Below, piece by piece: positions 53,822 to 63,935 of a stretch of DNA of 64,000 nt (the stretch's first letter is position 1; each line of letters begins with the position of its first letter). The translations under genes were made by a program, and so were the position numbers. A model generated the notes under the pieces. The model searched no databases. It was given only the letters and a program-made list of their open reading frames with translations, and was not told the origin of the DNA. The stretch is from an uncultured Acidobacteriaceae bacterium (GTDB lineage Bacteria > Acidobacteriota > Terriglobia > Terriglobales > Acidobacteriaceae): contig CALFMO010000069.1 in assembly GCA_937879855.1 (NCBI GenBank), forward strand, positions 124,001 to 188,000, written 5' to 3'.

Positions 53822-56758
53822 ATGCGCTGGTTAAATCTCGTGCTTTTGTTGTGGAGCGCAAGTCTGTTCGCCCAGCTCGCCCCCCTGGGACCGCAAGCCA
53901 CATACAACGGTCAGAACGTAAGCGCCATTTCGCTGATCGCAAATCCGCACCGGGATCTGACGCCGCTCTATCCGGTCGTCACTCAAAAGGTGGGTGCGCC
54001 CTATTCCCAAGAAGCGATCGAGGCTTCCGCCCAGGCGCTAAAGCAAGCAGGCGGGTTTCCCAAAGTTGACGTCAGCATCCAACCAGAAGTCGCTGGACTA
54101 CGAATCAACTTCTTGTTGGAGCCGGCGTACTACATCGGCGTGGTCGACTTCCCCGGAGTTGGAAAATATTTCCCTTATACCCGCCTTCTGCAAATCGTGA
54201 ACCTTCCCGATGAAGATCCTTACGATCCCGCGCGCATTCCGATGGCTGAAAGTGCGCTCACAGACTTCTTGCACAGGAATGGGTATTTCCAGGCGAACGT
54301 GCATGCCGAACCCAGCATCGACGATGCTCGCGAACTGGTCAATGTTAGCTTCGTTGTTGAGATGGGCAAGCAGGCCCGGATCTCTTCCGTGAAGATCGAA
54401 GGACCTGTTGATCCTGAGAATGCGCGATTGATGCACGCTGTGAAGTCGCTGCGGGCGAGGCTCTCTGGGGGGCTGCTCAAATCGGGCAAACCTTACACTC
54501 CGGAAAGAATCAGCCAGGCCACGAAGCTGATGAAGAGCACGCTGACCAAGCAACGCAGGCTGGCCAGCAGCATTCGCGAGAATCCACCGCAATACAACGC
54601 CCAAGCTAATCGGGTCGATGTGTCGTTCAAGGTGGAACTGGGGCCGGTGGTTAGTGTCCGCACGGTCGGAGCAAAGCTGACGGCCATTCCGTTTCTGGCG
54701 GGGCGGCAGATGAAGAAGCTCATCCCGATTTATTCCGAGGGGACTGTCGATCGGGATTTGGTGGAGGAGGGTCAGCGGAACTTGACTGATTATTTCCAAA
54801 AGAAGGGCTTCTATGATGCGAAGGTCACGATCAACTTCCAGAGACAACCCGATCAGATTCTGATCGTCTACACCATCGATCGCGGGAAGAAACACAAGGT
54901 CGACCGCATCCTCTTCAATGGAAATTACGAACTGACCGCCAAGGAATTGATTGACCAGGTAACGGTAAAGAAATCGCATATCCTGACCCACGGCCGCGTC
55001 AGCCAGAAATTGCTCAAACAGAGTGCTGCCAACATAGAGGCCCTCTATCGGGACCACGGATACGAAGAAGTAAAAGTAAAACCCCGGACCATCGATCACG
55101 AACCGAAGATCGATGTTGCCTTCGATATTGAAGAAGGCACGCAGACCATGGTCGAAGACGTGGACGTGTCGGGAAACCAGAACATCATCTATGAACAATT
55201 GACTGCGCCCAAGGGATTCCAACTCCGGGCGGGAGTTCCATTCTCTCCACGCAAACTGGCCGAGGATCGAAACCGCATTTCCGCGAACTATCTGAATCGC
55301 GGCTATCTCAATGCTGAAGTCAAAACGGCCGTGACGAAGAACCCCGGCGATCCTCACCGCGTTACGGTCAGCTACGCGGTTACCGAGAACCAGTTGGTGC
55401 GAATCGGCGAAGTCGCCTATCTCGGGCAGAAAAATACGCGGCTCTCGCTCCTCAAAAAGACCGCGAAAATTCCTCCCGAATCGCCGATGCGGCGCGATCA
55501 GATGCTCGCAGCAGAGAGCCAGCTTTACGATCTGAACATCTTTGACTGGTCCAGTGTTGGTCCGCGAAAGCCCATCACCGACCAGACTGAAGAAATGGCG
55601 CTAGTGAAGGTGCATGAAGCGAAGCGCAACGAGATTACCTACGGATTTGGGTTCGAGGTCTCACACCGCGGCGGGAACATACCGACGGGGACCGTAGCGC
55701 TTCCAGGAGGCGGCGGCACCATTGGGTTGGGCGGCAACCAGATCGCGCCAAGTCAGTCTACCTTCGCCAGCCCACGCGGTTCGGTCGAATTCAACCGCCG
55801 CAACATGCGGGGTCTGGGGGAAACCGCGAGCGCGTCCATTCTGCTGTCACGCCTCGATCAGAGAGTTCTGACGACTTATACTCAACCCCACTTTATCGGC
55901 TCGCAATGGCAGTCCCTGAGCAGCTTTTCGGTAGAGCGCAATAGCGAGAATCCACTTTTCACAGCCGGCTTGGGCGATCTCTCGTTCCAGGTCGAGCGTT
56001 TGATCAGCCGCAAATTCAATACGCGGTTACAGCTTCGCTACGACTTCAATAAGACCACCTTGTCACACCTGCTGGTTCCACAACTTGTGCTCGACCAGGA
56101 CCGTCATGTGCGGCTGTCGACGTGGTCGGCAACACTGATCCGCGATACGCGCGACAAGCCGCTCGACGCACACCATGGATCATTCTCGACCGTGAATTTC
56201 GGAATCACACCCACAGCATTTGGCTCAAGCGCGAACTTTGCCAAGATATTCGCTCAATACGCCTACTACAAACCTGTGCACTCGCTGGTATTCGCGAACA
56301 GCATCCGCCTCGGCTTTGCAACGCCGTTTTCCGGCAGCTTTGTCCCGACAAGTCAGTTGTTCTTCTCAGGGGGCGGCACTTCCCTGCGTGGTTTTCCCAT
56401 TGACGAGGCCGGCCCGCAACGACTCGTCCCCTTCTGCAATGTGCTCAAAGGCCATTCGGGATGCGTGAACGTTACGGTGCCCGTGGGAGGGCGCGAGCTT
56501 TTTATTCTGAACTCAGAGGCACGCTTTCCGCTAGGGATCACCAAGGCGCTGGGCGGGGTGGTCTTCTACGACGGTGGCAATGTGTTTAGCGCCATTAATT
56601 TCAACAATTTCGTAAACAACTACAGCAACACGGTGGGAGTCGGGCTGCGTTACGCGACTCCAATAGGTCCGATACGTTTTGACATTGGGCGAAATCTGAA
56701 TCCTGTGCGGGGGATCAATCCCCTGCAGTACTACATCACCATCGGGCAAGCTTTTTAG
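53822..56758 (+). CDS. BamA/Omp85-family outer-membrane assembly protein with extended POTRA region
   Basis: A 978-residue protein. A signal peptide (about 1-20) precedes roughly seven POTRA-like units (about 25-615), recognisable by the repeated pattern 'L...G.Y.....V' with a helix (YFQANV, FYDAKV, YEEVKV, YLNAEV); E. coli BamA has five and TamA three. The C-terminal barrel (about 615-978) contains RRNMRGLGETAS and the FSGGGTSLRGFPIDEAGP L6-type motif, and ends in an aromatic strand. It lies 9 bp before a TamB-like gene, so it may be a TamA-like partner rather than housekeeping BamA. Confidence 0.9.
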   Translation: MRWLNLVLLLWSASLFAQLAPLGPQATYNGQNVSAISLIANPHRDLTPLYPVVTQKVGAPYSQEAIEASAQALKQAGGFPKVDVSIQPEVAGLRINFLLEPAYYIGVVDFPGVGKYFPYTRLLQIVNLPDEDPYDPARIPMAESALTDFLHRNGYFQANVHAEPSIDDARELVNVSFVVEMGKQARISSVKIEGPVDPENARLMHAVKSLRARLSGGLLKSGKPYTPERISQATKLMKSTLTKQRRLASSIRENPPQYNAQANRVDVSFKVELGPVVSVRTVGAKLTAIPFLAGRQMKKLIPIYSEGTVDRDLVEEGQRNLTDYFQKKGFYDAKVTINFQRQPDQILIVYTIDRGKKHKVDRILFNGNYELTAKELIDQVTVKKSHILTHGRVSQKLLKQSAANIEALYRDHGYEEVKVKPRTIDHEPKIDVAFDIEEGTQTMVEDVDVSGNQNIIYEQLTAPKGFQLRAGVPFSPRKLAEDRNRISANYLNRGYLNAEVKTAVTKNPGDPHRVTVSYAVTENQLVRIGEVAYLGQKNTRLSLLKKTAKIPPESPMRRDQMLAAESQLYDLNIFDWSSVGPRKPITDQTEEMALVKVHEAKRNEITYGFGFEVSHRGGNIPTGTVALPGGGGTIGLGGNQIAPSQSTFASPRGSVEFNRRNMRGLGETASASILLSRLDQRVLTTYTQPHFIGSQWQSLSSFSVERNSENPLFTAGLGDLSFQVERLISRKFNTRLQLRYDFNKTTLSHLLVPQLVLDQDRHVRLSTWSATLIRDTRDKPLDAHHGSFSTVNFGITPTAFGSSANFAKIFAQYAYYKPVHSLVFANSIRLGFATPFSGSFVPTSQLFFSGGGTSLRGFPIDEAGPQRLVPFCNVLKGHSGCVNVTVPVGGRELFILNSEARFPLGITKALGGVVFYDGGNVFSAINFNNFVNNYSNTVGVGLRYATPIGPIRFDIGRNLNPVRGINPLQYYITIGQAF

Positions 56759-56767
56759 GGGAGAGTC

Positions 56768-59700
56768 ATGAATTGGAATTGGAAACGGGATTGGAAAAAA
56801 GCGATTGGCTGGTCATTGGCGGGACTTCTTGGCCTGCTCGTCATCGCATTTGTCGGCGGATATTTTTATCTTCGCAGCAACGGCTTTCAACAGTTCGCGC
56901 TGCACAAGATCGCTGAGCAGGCCGATCTCGCCACTGGAGGCCACACTCAGATTGGCGGACTCGATTTCAGTCTCTCAAATTTGACCGCGCATCTTTACAA
57001 CATCACCGTCCGCGGCACTGAAGCTCCCGATCAGCCCCCGCTCCTGCACGCCGACGAACTCACCGTGCGTATCAAAATTTTGTCGGCGCTGCATCGTCAG
57101 GTTGCATTGCGCGAACTCCTTATCGCTCATCCCGTGGTGCATTTCCAGGTCACGCGCGAGGGTAAGAACAATCTTCCTACGGCCCCGCCCAGTCAAAGCA
57201 GCAGTCACACCAGCGTTTTCGATCTCGCGGTCGAGCACGCCCAAATCACGAACGGCGAGGTCAACTACAACGATCGAAAGACACCGCTGGAAGCCGATCT
57301 GTATGATTTCGGGACCGACATCCATTTCGAGTCCCTCGCTAAGCGCTACGTTGGCACTGTTTCCTATGACAACGGGCACGTGAAGTATGCCCAGTACGCA
57401 TCTCTTCCGCACAATTTGAACTTGAAATTCAGCGCCTCGCCGGATCAATTTAACCTGCAATCCGCCCTCTTGAAGCTAGGATCGTCAGCTGTGACTCTTC
57501 ATGCAGCCGTTTCAAACTATTCAAATCCAATTGCGGATGGGGACTACCAGATTCAGATTCATACGCAGGACTTTGCTGCAATGTCGCCCCAGGCAGCTCC
57601 GGCGGGCGATGTAGCAGTAACCGGCAAACTTCACTATCAGGCAGTCGGAACTCAGCCGCTCCTGCGCAATGTCTCTGTCAACGGCCAACTTGCGAGCAAC
57701 GTACTTTCTGCTGTTGTCTCCGGCAATCGCGTCGAATTGCGACGGTTGCAAGGGACATACCAGTTAGCTGGCGGAAACTTAGAGGTGAGAAATTTTGCCG
57801 TGGATTCTCTGGGCGGACGCATCACTGCCGATGCTCAGATCAAGCATCTCGATACAACCCCCGATTCGCAGGTTCGGGCTGCTCTGCACAATATTTCCCT
57901 CAGAGCTTTGCAGCAGGCCCTGAAAACGCAGGGAGTGAACGGAGCGACTCTTTCCGGCACGGTCGGAGGAAAAGCTGAAGCCGCATGGAAGGGGAGCATT
58001 TCGAACCTGCGCGCGCACTCGGACCTGACGGTTCAGGCCGTTGCCGCCAACAACTCGAACCCATCCGAGAGCCGCGTTCCCGTTAATGGCGCAATCCATG
58101 TGAGCTACGATGGCGCTCGCCAAACCATCTCGCTGCGCGACACGACCCTGCGCATTCCTTCAGCGACATTGACCGCACAGGGCACGATCAGCAATAACTC
58201 AAGCTTGCAGATTCAAGTCGCAGCGAATGATCTTCACCAGCTCGCTGCCCTGGCAGCGTCGTTCCGCTCGCCACAGACACAGGTCCCGGCAGTTTCGGGT
58301 TCCGCAACCCTGAATGCAGTTGTCAGCGGCTCGATGAAAAAGCCCTCGATCAATTCGCAATTGAGCGCACAGAACTTACAAGTCGAAGGCAGCCAGTGGA
58401 ACACGGCAAAATTGGAGATGAGAGCCAATCCCTCGGAGTTTGCAGTGCAGAGTGGGTCCTTGGTTAACGCCAAGCAGGGACAGGCCACCTTCAGCGCGAG
58501 AGTAGCGTTGCGGAATTGGTCTTACGCAGATACGAACCATCTGGAAGCGCACCTTGACGTCCAGAAAATTCGAATTGCCGATCTGCAGCGCCTGGCCAAC
58601 CAGCACTATCCAGTCTCGGGCGATTTTTCCGCCAAGCTTTCTCTGAAGGGTTCGCAAGTCGATCCGATCGGCTCAGGCTCAGCGCAGATCACGAACGCAA
58701 CCGCCTACGACGAACCTATTCAAAACTTCGCCGTAAAATTTAATGCCGCCAACGGCTCGATCGTTTCCACATTGAACCTGGCCGTTGCAGCCGGGGCCCT
58801 TGACGCAAATCTCTCCTACACTCCCAAAAACAAAGCCTATAAGGTTAGTCTCAACGCGCCATCCGTGGTGCTGCAAAAACTGCAGACGGTGAAGGCAAAA
58901 GATCTGCCCCTCACCGGGACTGTCACTGCCTCCGTCAACGGCGAGGGAACGTTGGACGATCCTCAGCTGAATGCACTCATCCAGTTGCCGCAACTCCAGA
59001 TGCGGCAAAGCTCAATTTCCGGGCTGAAGGGGCAGCTCGCCGTCGCCCATCACTCTGCGGATTTCAATCTGAGCTCCAAGGTTTCGGAGGCCTCGGTTCA
59101 AGCGCACGGCCATGTCGCTTTGAGTGGGAACTACTACACCGACGCCGCCATCGACACGAGTACTATTCCTCTCGATGCTCTAATGGCAACCTACGCTCCC
59201 AGCGCGCCGAAAGGATTTCAAGGCCAAACCGAATTTCACGCCACGCTGAAGGGCCCGCTGAAAGACAAGACTCATGTTGAGGCGCACCTCTCGATTCCCG
59301 TCCTGAACGCGAGTTACCAGGCCCTGCAGATCGGGATCGCAAGCCCAATTCACGCGGACTATGTCAATTCGGTTGTAACTCTGCAACCGGCCGAGATTCG
59401 AGGAACCGGCACCTCCCTGCGGCTGCAAGGCCAGTTGCCGCTCGCCGGAAACGCTTCACCCACGCTCTCTGCAAATGGATCGGTCGATTTGCATATCTTA
59501 AAGATCGTCGCACCGGATCTCTCCAGTGCCGGCACTCTCGCAATGGATGTGCGCGCCTCTGGATCGGCGGCCCATCCGACCGTCGCTGGGCAACTGCAGT
59601 TCAAGAACGTCGCAATGAATACGGCTGATGCTCCGATCGGCGTCGAAAAGCTGAACGGCACGCTGGATATCGCTAATGATCGCGTGCAAGTCTCGAACAT

Positions 59701-60697
59701 GACGGCGCAAGTAGGGGGTGGCAACGTCTCCCTCGGCGGCTCCATTGCCTACCGGCCCGCTGTGCAATTCAACCTGGCGCTACAGGGACAATCGATTCGT
59801 CTTCGTTATCCAGAGGGTTTGCGGTCGCTGCTCGACGCCAATCTCGCGTTCAGTGGAACGACTCAGGCTTCCACTCTGAACGGACGCGTTCTGATCGACA
59901 GCTTGTCGTTCACGCCCGACTTCGACCTAGCAAGTTTTAGCGATCAATTCAGCACAGGGAGCACGCCTTCACAGCCCGGATTCGCCGACACCATAAAACT
60001 CGCGGTCAGCGTGCAATCGCAGGATTTGAACGCAAGGAATTCGCAGATCAGTATTGCGGGGCAAGCCGCATTGCAAGTGGGAGGAACCGCCGCTGGCCCT
60101 GTAATCACGGGGCGAACGACTTTGACTTCGGGTGAACTGTTTTATCGCAATGTGCGTTACGAACTTCAAAAAGGAGTGATCACATTCGACGATCCCAACG
60201 AAACTCACCCGGTGCTGAACGTCTCAGTGGGAACCACCGTCGAGCAATACAATCTCACACTCACCATGCGTGGGCCGCTCGACAAGCTCACGACGTCGTA
60301 TGTTTCCGATCCCCCGCTCGCGACCGCCGACGTCATTAATTTGATTGCGCGTGGCAAAACTACCCAGGAGTCGGCCGCTAGTAGCCAGAGCACCGATTCT
60401 ATGATTGCCTCGCAGGCCGCCAGCGAGGTGAGCAGTGGCGTGCAGAAACTCGCGGGAATCTCCAGTCTGCAGATCGATCCTTTGATCGGCGGCAACAATC
60501 AGAATCCTTCGGCCCGCATAGCTCTCCAACAACGTGTGACCAAGAATCTGCTCTTCACGTTCTCAACCGATGTTTCCCAACCTGGAAGCGAAATGGTGGA
60601 GGGCGAATACCAGTTGAACAAGCGCTGGTCGGTAAGCGCGGCTCGCGATCAACTCGGCGGAGTTTCCGTGGATGGCCGATATCACACTAGGTTCTAG
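56768..60697 (+). CDS. TamB-like translocation/assembly protein
   Basis: A 1309-residue inner-membrane-anchored periplasmic protein. One membrane helix (about 14-33) is followed by an AsmA-like N-terminal region and long repetitive beta sheet, as in the AsmA/TamB groove-forming family. The DUF490-type C-terminus is clear: GELFYRNVRYELQKGVITFDDP, LTLTMRGPLDKLTTSYVSDPPLATADVINLIARGKT, and a final VDGRYHTRF strand. TamB works with an Omp85 protein, here encoded directly upstream, in outer-membrane protein or phospholipid delivery. GGGGAGA precedes the ATG. Confidence 0.92.
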   Translation: MNWNWKRDWKKAIGWSLAGLLGLLVIAFVGGYFYLRSNGFQQFALHKIAEQADLATGGHTQIGGLDFSLSNLTAHLYNITVRGTEAPDQPPLLHADELTVRIKILSALHRQVALRELLIAHPVVHFQVTREGKNNLPTAPPSQSSSHTSVFDLAVEHAQITNGEVNYNDRKTPLEADLYDFGTDIHFESLAKRYVGTVSYDNGHVKYAQYASLPHNLNLKFSASPDQFNLQSALLKLGSSAVTLHAAVSNYSNPIADGDYQIQIHTQDFAAMSPQAAPAGDVAVTGKLHYQAVGTQPLLRNVSVNGQLASNVLSAVVSGNRVELRRLQGTYQLAGGNLEVRNFAVDSLGGRITADAQIKHLDTTPDSQVRAALHNISLRALQQALKTQGVNGATLSGTVGGKAEAAWKGSISNLRAHSDLTVQAVAANNSNPSESRVPVNGAIHVSYDGARQTISLRDTTLRIPSATLTAQGTISNNSSLQIQVAANDLHQLAALAASFRSPQTQVPAVSGSATLNAVVSGSMKKPSINSQLSAQNLQVEGSQWNTAKLEMRANPSEFAVQSGSLVNAKQGQATFSARVALRNWSYADTNHLEAHLDVQKIRIADLQRLANQHYPVSGDFSAKLSLKGSQVDPIGSGSAQITNATAYDEPIQNFAVKFNAANGSIVSTLNLAVAAGALDANLSYTPKNKAYKVSLNAPSVVLQKLQTVKAKDLPLTGTVTASVNGEGTLDDPQLNALIQLPQLQMRQSSISGLKGQLAVAHHSADFNLSSKVSEASVQAHGHVALSGNYYTDAAIDTSTIPLDALMATYAPSAPKGFQGQTEFHATLKGPLKDKTHVEAHLSIPVLNASYQALQIGIASPIHADYVNSVVTLQPAEIRGTGTSLRLQGQLPLAGNASPTLSANGSVDLHILKIVAPDLSSAGTLAMDVRASGSAAHPTVAGQLQFKNVAMNTADAPIGVEKLNGTLDIANDRVQVSNMTAQVGGGNVSLGGSIAYRPAVQFNLALQGQSIRLRYPEGLRSLLDANLAFSGTTQASTLNGRVLIDSLSFTPDFDLASFSDQFSTGSTPSQPGFADTIKLAVSVQSQDLNARNSQISIAGQAALQVGGTAAGPVITGRTTLTSGELFYRNVRYELQKGVITFDDPNETHPVLNVSVGTTVEQYNLTLTMRGPLDKLTTSYVSDPPLATADVINLIARGKTTQESAASSQSTDSMIASQAASEVSSGVQKLAGISSLQIDPLIGGNNQNPSARIALQQRVTKNLLFTFSTDVSQPGSEMVEGEYQLNKRWSVSAARDQLGGVSVDGRYHTRF

Positions 60698-60799
60698 TGT
60701 CGCTAATCCGTCGACGCATGAGCCGAAGATTTTCTCTGCGTCCTTAGCGTTCCCTCAGCGCTCTCTGCGGTTCAAGTTTTAGTGAGTGCGGGATGGAAA
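60698..60799. repeat. Degenerate 'CTCTGCG' intergenic repeat
   Basis: The convergent gap contains TTCTCTGCGTCC and, 30 bp later, CGCTCTCTGCGGTTC (about 60733-60774). Such CTCTGCG tracts recur between genes in acidobacteria and relatives, by memory. No terminator stem is evident. Confidence 0.35.
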
Positions 60800-61708
60800 C
60801 TAGGCTGCCCGGTCGATCGTGGCTGGTTGCGTAACGCGTTCCCTGTTCTCCGACAGTACGCTCTTGGGCTGCACGCAGCCTTTTTTGCTCTCTTTAGCTA
60901 ACTCCGCATTGAGTTCGGCGCCGACGAGTAGGACGAACGAAGTCCAATAAAGCCAGGTCATAAATGCGATAAATCCGCCCAGCGTCCCGTAGGTTCGATT
61001 GAAGTTGGCCCAATGACGAAAATAATATCCCAGCAAGAAAGAGAGGCCATTCCAGACAATCACCGAGAGCACTGCGCCCGGAAGCGTCGCCCCGAAACGC
61101 TGTTTCACATTGGGCGCAAGGTAATACAACAGTTCAACCGCGAGAATGGTGAAACAGATCGCCAGCGTCCAGCGCAGAAAGGGCCACACCGCAACGAACA
61201 CCGCCGAGAGCCCGATGCGACTGGCCAGCCATTCCCCAAAACGCGGCCCCACCAACATCACGCCCAGTGACGTTAACAGCAGCGATCCGATAATCGCTGC
61301 GAGTGCGATTGCCAGAAGCCGCGTCTTCCAGAAGGGACGATCATCCTTCACGTCATACGCAATGTTTAGAGCTTCAATCATGGAGTCAAAGGCCGCGGAC
61401 GCCGTCCACACCAATCCCAGCATTCCGAACGAGAGCCACGTCCCACGGTGCGAGGCCAGCACGTCTCCTAAAACGGAATACACCATCTTCATCGTGTCCT
61501 GCGGCAGAAGACGGTCCATCAACAACAAGACATGATTGAAAAGCTCGGGAAGAGAAATGAATCCTACGATCGCAGAAAGAAAAATAAGTGCTGGAAACAC
61601 TGAGAGGACGAAATAGTAGGAAAGCGCCGCAGAAACCTGCAGCATGTGATGCCGCATCAGATCACGATAGGTGAAAGAGAAGGCGCGCTTGATACTACTG
61701 AGGTCCAC
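60800..61708 (-). CDS. YihY/BrkB-family membrane protein
   Basis: 302 residues from GTG 61708. Six hydrophobic helices with the family's hallmark segments: FSFTYRDLMRHHMLQVSAALSYYFVLSVFPALIFL at the N-terminus, TASAAFDSMIEALNIAYDV in the centre and FNRTYGTLGGFIAFMTWLYWTSFVLLVGAELNAEL near the C-terminus. Function is unproven; the family was once called RNase BN. Convergent with the TamB-like gene. Confidence 0.93.
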   Translation of the reverse strand: MDLSSIKRAFSFTYRDLMRHHMLQVSAALSYYFVLSVFPALIFLSAIVGFISLPELFNHVLLLMDRLLPQDTMKMVYSVLGDVLASHRGTWLSFGMLGLVWTASAAFDSMIEALNIAYDVKDDRPFWKTRLLAIALAAIIGSLLLTSLGVMLVGPRFGEWLASRIGLSAVFVAVWPFLRWTLAICFTILAVELLYYLAPNVKQRFGATLPGAVLSVIVWNGLSFLLGYYFRHWANFNRTYGTLGGFIAFMTWLYWTSFVLLVGAELNAELAKESKKGCVQPKSVLSENRERVTQPATIDRAA

Positions 61709-61769
61709 GGCCTCAAACTATTCCTTCATCGTGGGCAAGAGAATACCTGAAAGACGGTATGCAACTCCT

Positions 61770-63935
61770 TTAAGAGACGATGGTTACGATTTCGATGTCT
61801 TCCTGTTTGTTTTCAAGGTGGATCAGCACTGAGTCGTTTCTCCGCTCCAGAAGCAGATCCACGGCGACTTTTCCGCAGCCGAGCCCTCGAATCGACAGTT
61901 GAGGAATACCCTCAGGCAGAAAAGGACGATCAAAAACAATTCGCCCGCGATCCGCTTGTACGGAGATTCCAAGGCAGCCTTCCAGGATCAGGAAAGGCGC
62001 TGCCGCCGCCCAGGCTTGTGGTGAACAGGCCACGGGATAGAGAGTAGGTCCTTCGTTCGGCCGCCGCTTCAAGCCGCAGAACAGTTCCGGCAGGCGGTGC
62101 AATTCGACCTCGCTGCTCAAGTCCAGCAAGGCCAGGAGCAACTGTCCCGCCATCTTCTTGGATCCATACTTCGCCATGCCATTGGCAATCACGGAATTGT
62201 CGTGTGGCCAGATGGAACCGTTGTGGTACGACAGCGGGTTGTATCGCGATTCGGTATTGGCGACCGTTCGGATTCCCCAACCAGTGAAGGACTCAGGGCT
62301 CATCAGCGCCTCCGCCACATGGCGAGCGCGCTCCGGTGAAGCAATTCCAGTGTAAAGACAGTGCCCTGCATTCGAAGCACGAACCCGGCAGGGTCGCTTG
62401 CGGCCGTCGAGCGCGAGCGCATAGGTGCCAAGATCGCTGCACCAGAATTTCTCTTCGAACTGCGTGCGCAAGCTCTCCGCCTCCACCTCGAGCTGACAGC
62501 ATCCGTTTAAGTCCCCGAGCACGCGGCTCAATCGGGCCGCCGCTAACTTGGCCGCGTAGACATAACCTTGGACCTCGCACAAAGCGATTGGCGGTTCAGC
62601 GATCTTGCCGTCGGCGTGAAATACGGAATCGTTGGAATCCTTCCAGCCTTGCTGCACCAGTCCCTTATGGGAATGTCGTGCGTACTCGACAAAACCGTCA
62701 CCGTCGACATCTCCGAATTTATCGATCCACGTCAGAGCCCGCTGCACGTTTGGCCACAATTTCTCCAGGAAGAGGCGATCCGCAGTGCGCTCGAAGTAGG
62801 CGCCCGCGAGCATGATGAAGAGCGGTGTTGCATCGACACTACCGTAGTAACGGCCAAAGGGAACTTCTCCCAGCATGGCCATTTCGCTTCGCCGCATTTC
62901 GTGGAGAATTTTCCCGGGCTCTGAGTCCGCAACGAAATCAGTCTCCTCCGCTTGTGATGCAGCAAGAAATTCCAGTACACCCTTGGCAATGCTTGGATTC
63001 AGCCACAAAGTTTGCAGGGCGGTAATGATTCCATCACGGCCAAATACTGTGCTAAACCAGGGAACCCCCGCGTAAGGATAATTACGCTCCGGGTTTCCCG
63101 CGATCATCATTTGCAGGTCAGAGACCGAGCGCGCTATCCAGTCGCTAAATCGTGAGTTTGAACTTGTGATCTGGGGAAAGGTCCGAGACATTTCCGCGAG
63201 TTCGAAGCGGGCCGAGGACAGTGCTTCTGTATATCCAACAGAACTCTGGGGGGCATCGGTCCCGCAGCAGATCTCAAGCTCCACCGTCGCTCGCTCTTTG
63301 GGACGAAGGGCGACTTCGAATTCCAGCCCTGATTCATACGACTTTACCGCCTTGGCGTCGGTTCGGATCCGAGTCCGGCGGACCACGCGATCTAATCCCT
63401 CATACGACAACACCACGGAGTTGCCATCAATTTGTTCTGGGAGCTGCCGGCCTTTGCGTTCTCTGCCGGTGCCGCGAACTTCGAAAATGTCGGTAAAGTC
63501 AGCGTCGAATTCAACCCGAACCGGAACCTCCAGATTTTCCAATCCGTGATTGACGAACAAAAGTTTTTCGAAACAGGAATCGCGCCACAGAAACCGGGTG
63601 CGAACCAGATGAAGCGTCCCCCGATGAATCACCATCTCTCCATCGCTGAAGACGTCGAGGTTGGCCAAGTCGGCGGTAAACAGAAAATTATTGGTCGCCA
63701 CCGTTGAACTTAACAACAGCGGACGCGCATTCCATAAGTTCAGCGACAACGCGGAGAGGTGCCGCATCCCATCGTAGAACAGGCCTTCCTCGCCCAAGCC
63801 GGAGGTTTGCACGTCGCCAAGGCGGTCGAATACAAAAAACATCTTGCCGTATTTGAGAACCCGGGCGAGGTAGTCGGCCGGGGACGAGGTAGTGGCTATG
63901 TAGTACTGGGGGTGGGCGATTCCACTTCCATCCAA
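61770..63935 (-). CDS. Amylo-alpha-1,6-glucosidase / glycogen-debranching-type enzyme (possibly 5' partial)
   Basis: At least 721 residues; the frame is open to the window edge, and the first possible start inside is TTG 63935, so the true start may lie beyond. The N-terminal beta domain shows FVFDRLGDVQTSGLGEEGLFYDGMRHLS. The C-terminal (alpha/alpha)6 barrel carries GVPWFSTVFGRDGIITALQTL, QQGWKDSNDSVFH, LCEVQGYVYAA and HNGSIWPHDNSVIANGMAKYG. These fit glycogen-debranching N-terminal plus GH-type families. It would hydrolyse alpha-glucan branches or similar glucosides. No glycogen-pathway neighbour is in view. Confidence 0.88.
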   Translation of the reverse strand: MDGSGIAHPQYYIATTSSPADYLARVLKYGKMFFVFDRLGDVQTSGLGEEGLFYDGMRHLSALSLNLWNARPLLLSSTVATNNFLFTADLANLDVFSDGEMVIHRGTLHLVRTRFLWRDSCFEKLLFVNHGLENLEVPVRVEFDADFTDIFEVRGTGRERKGRQLPEQIDGNSVVLSYEGLDRVVRRTRIRTDAKAVKSYESGLEFEVALRPKERATVELEICCGTDAPQSSVGYTEALSSARFELAEMSRTFPQITSSNSRFSDWIARSVSDLQMMIAGNPERNYPYAGVPWFSTVFGRDGIITALQTLWLNPSIAKGVLEFLAASQAEETDFVADSEPGKILHEMRRSEMAMLGEVPFGRYYGSVDATPLFIMLAGAYFERTADRLFLEKLWPNVQRALTWIDKFGDVDGDGFVEYARHSHKGLVQQGWKDSNDSVFHADGKIAEPPIALCEVQGYVYAAKLAAARLSRVLGDLNGCCQLEVEAESLRTQFEEKFWCSDLGTYALALDGRKRPCRVRASNAGHCLYTGIASPERARHVAEALMSPESFTGWGIRTVANTESRYNPLSYHNGSIWPHDNSVIANGMAKYGSKKMAGQLLLALLDLSSEVELHRLPELFCGLKRRPNEGPTLYPVACSPQAWAAAAPFLILEGCLGISVQADRGRIVFDRPFLPEGIPQLSIRGLGCGKVAVDLLLERRNDSVLIHLENKQEDIEIVTIVS

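Noticed and set aside
54098..55357. Long open frame (about 419 codons) on the minus strand
   Set aside because: Antisense to the POTRA region of the BamA-like gene, whose protein is clearly recognisable; the antisense protein shows no domain.
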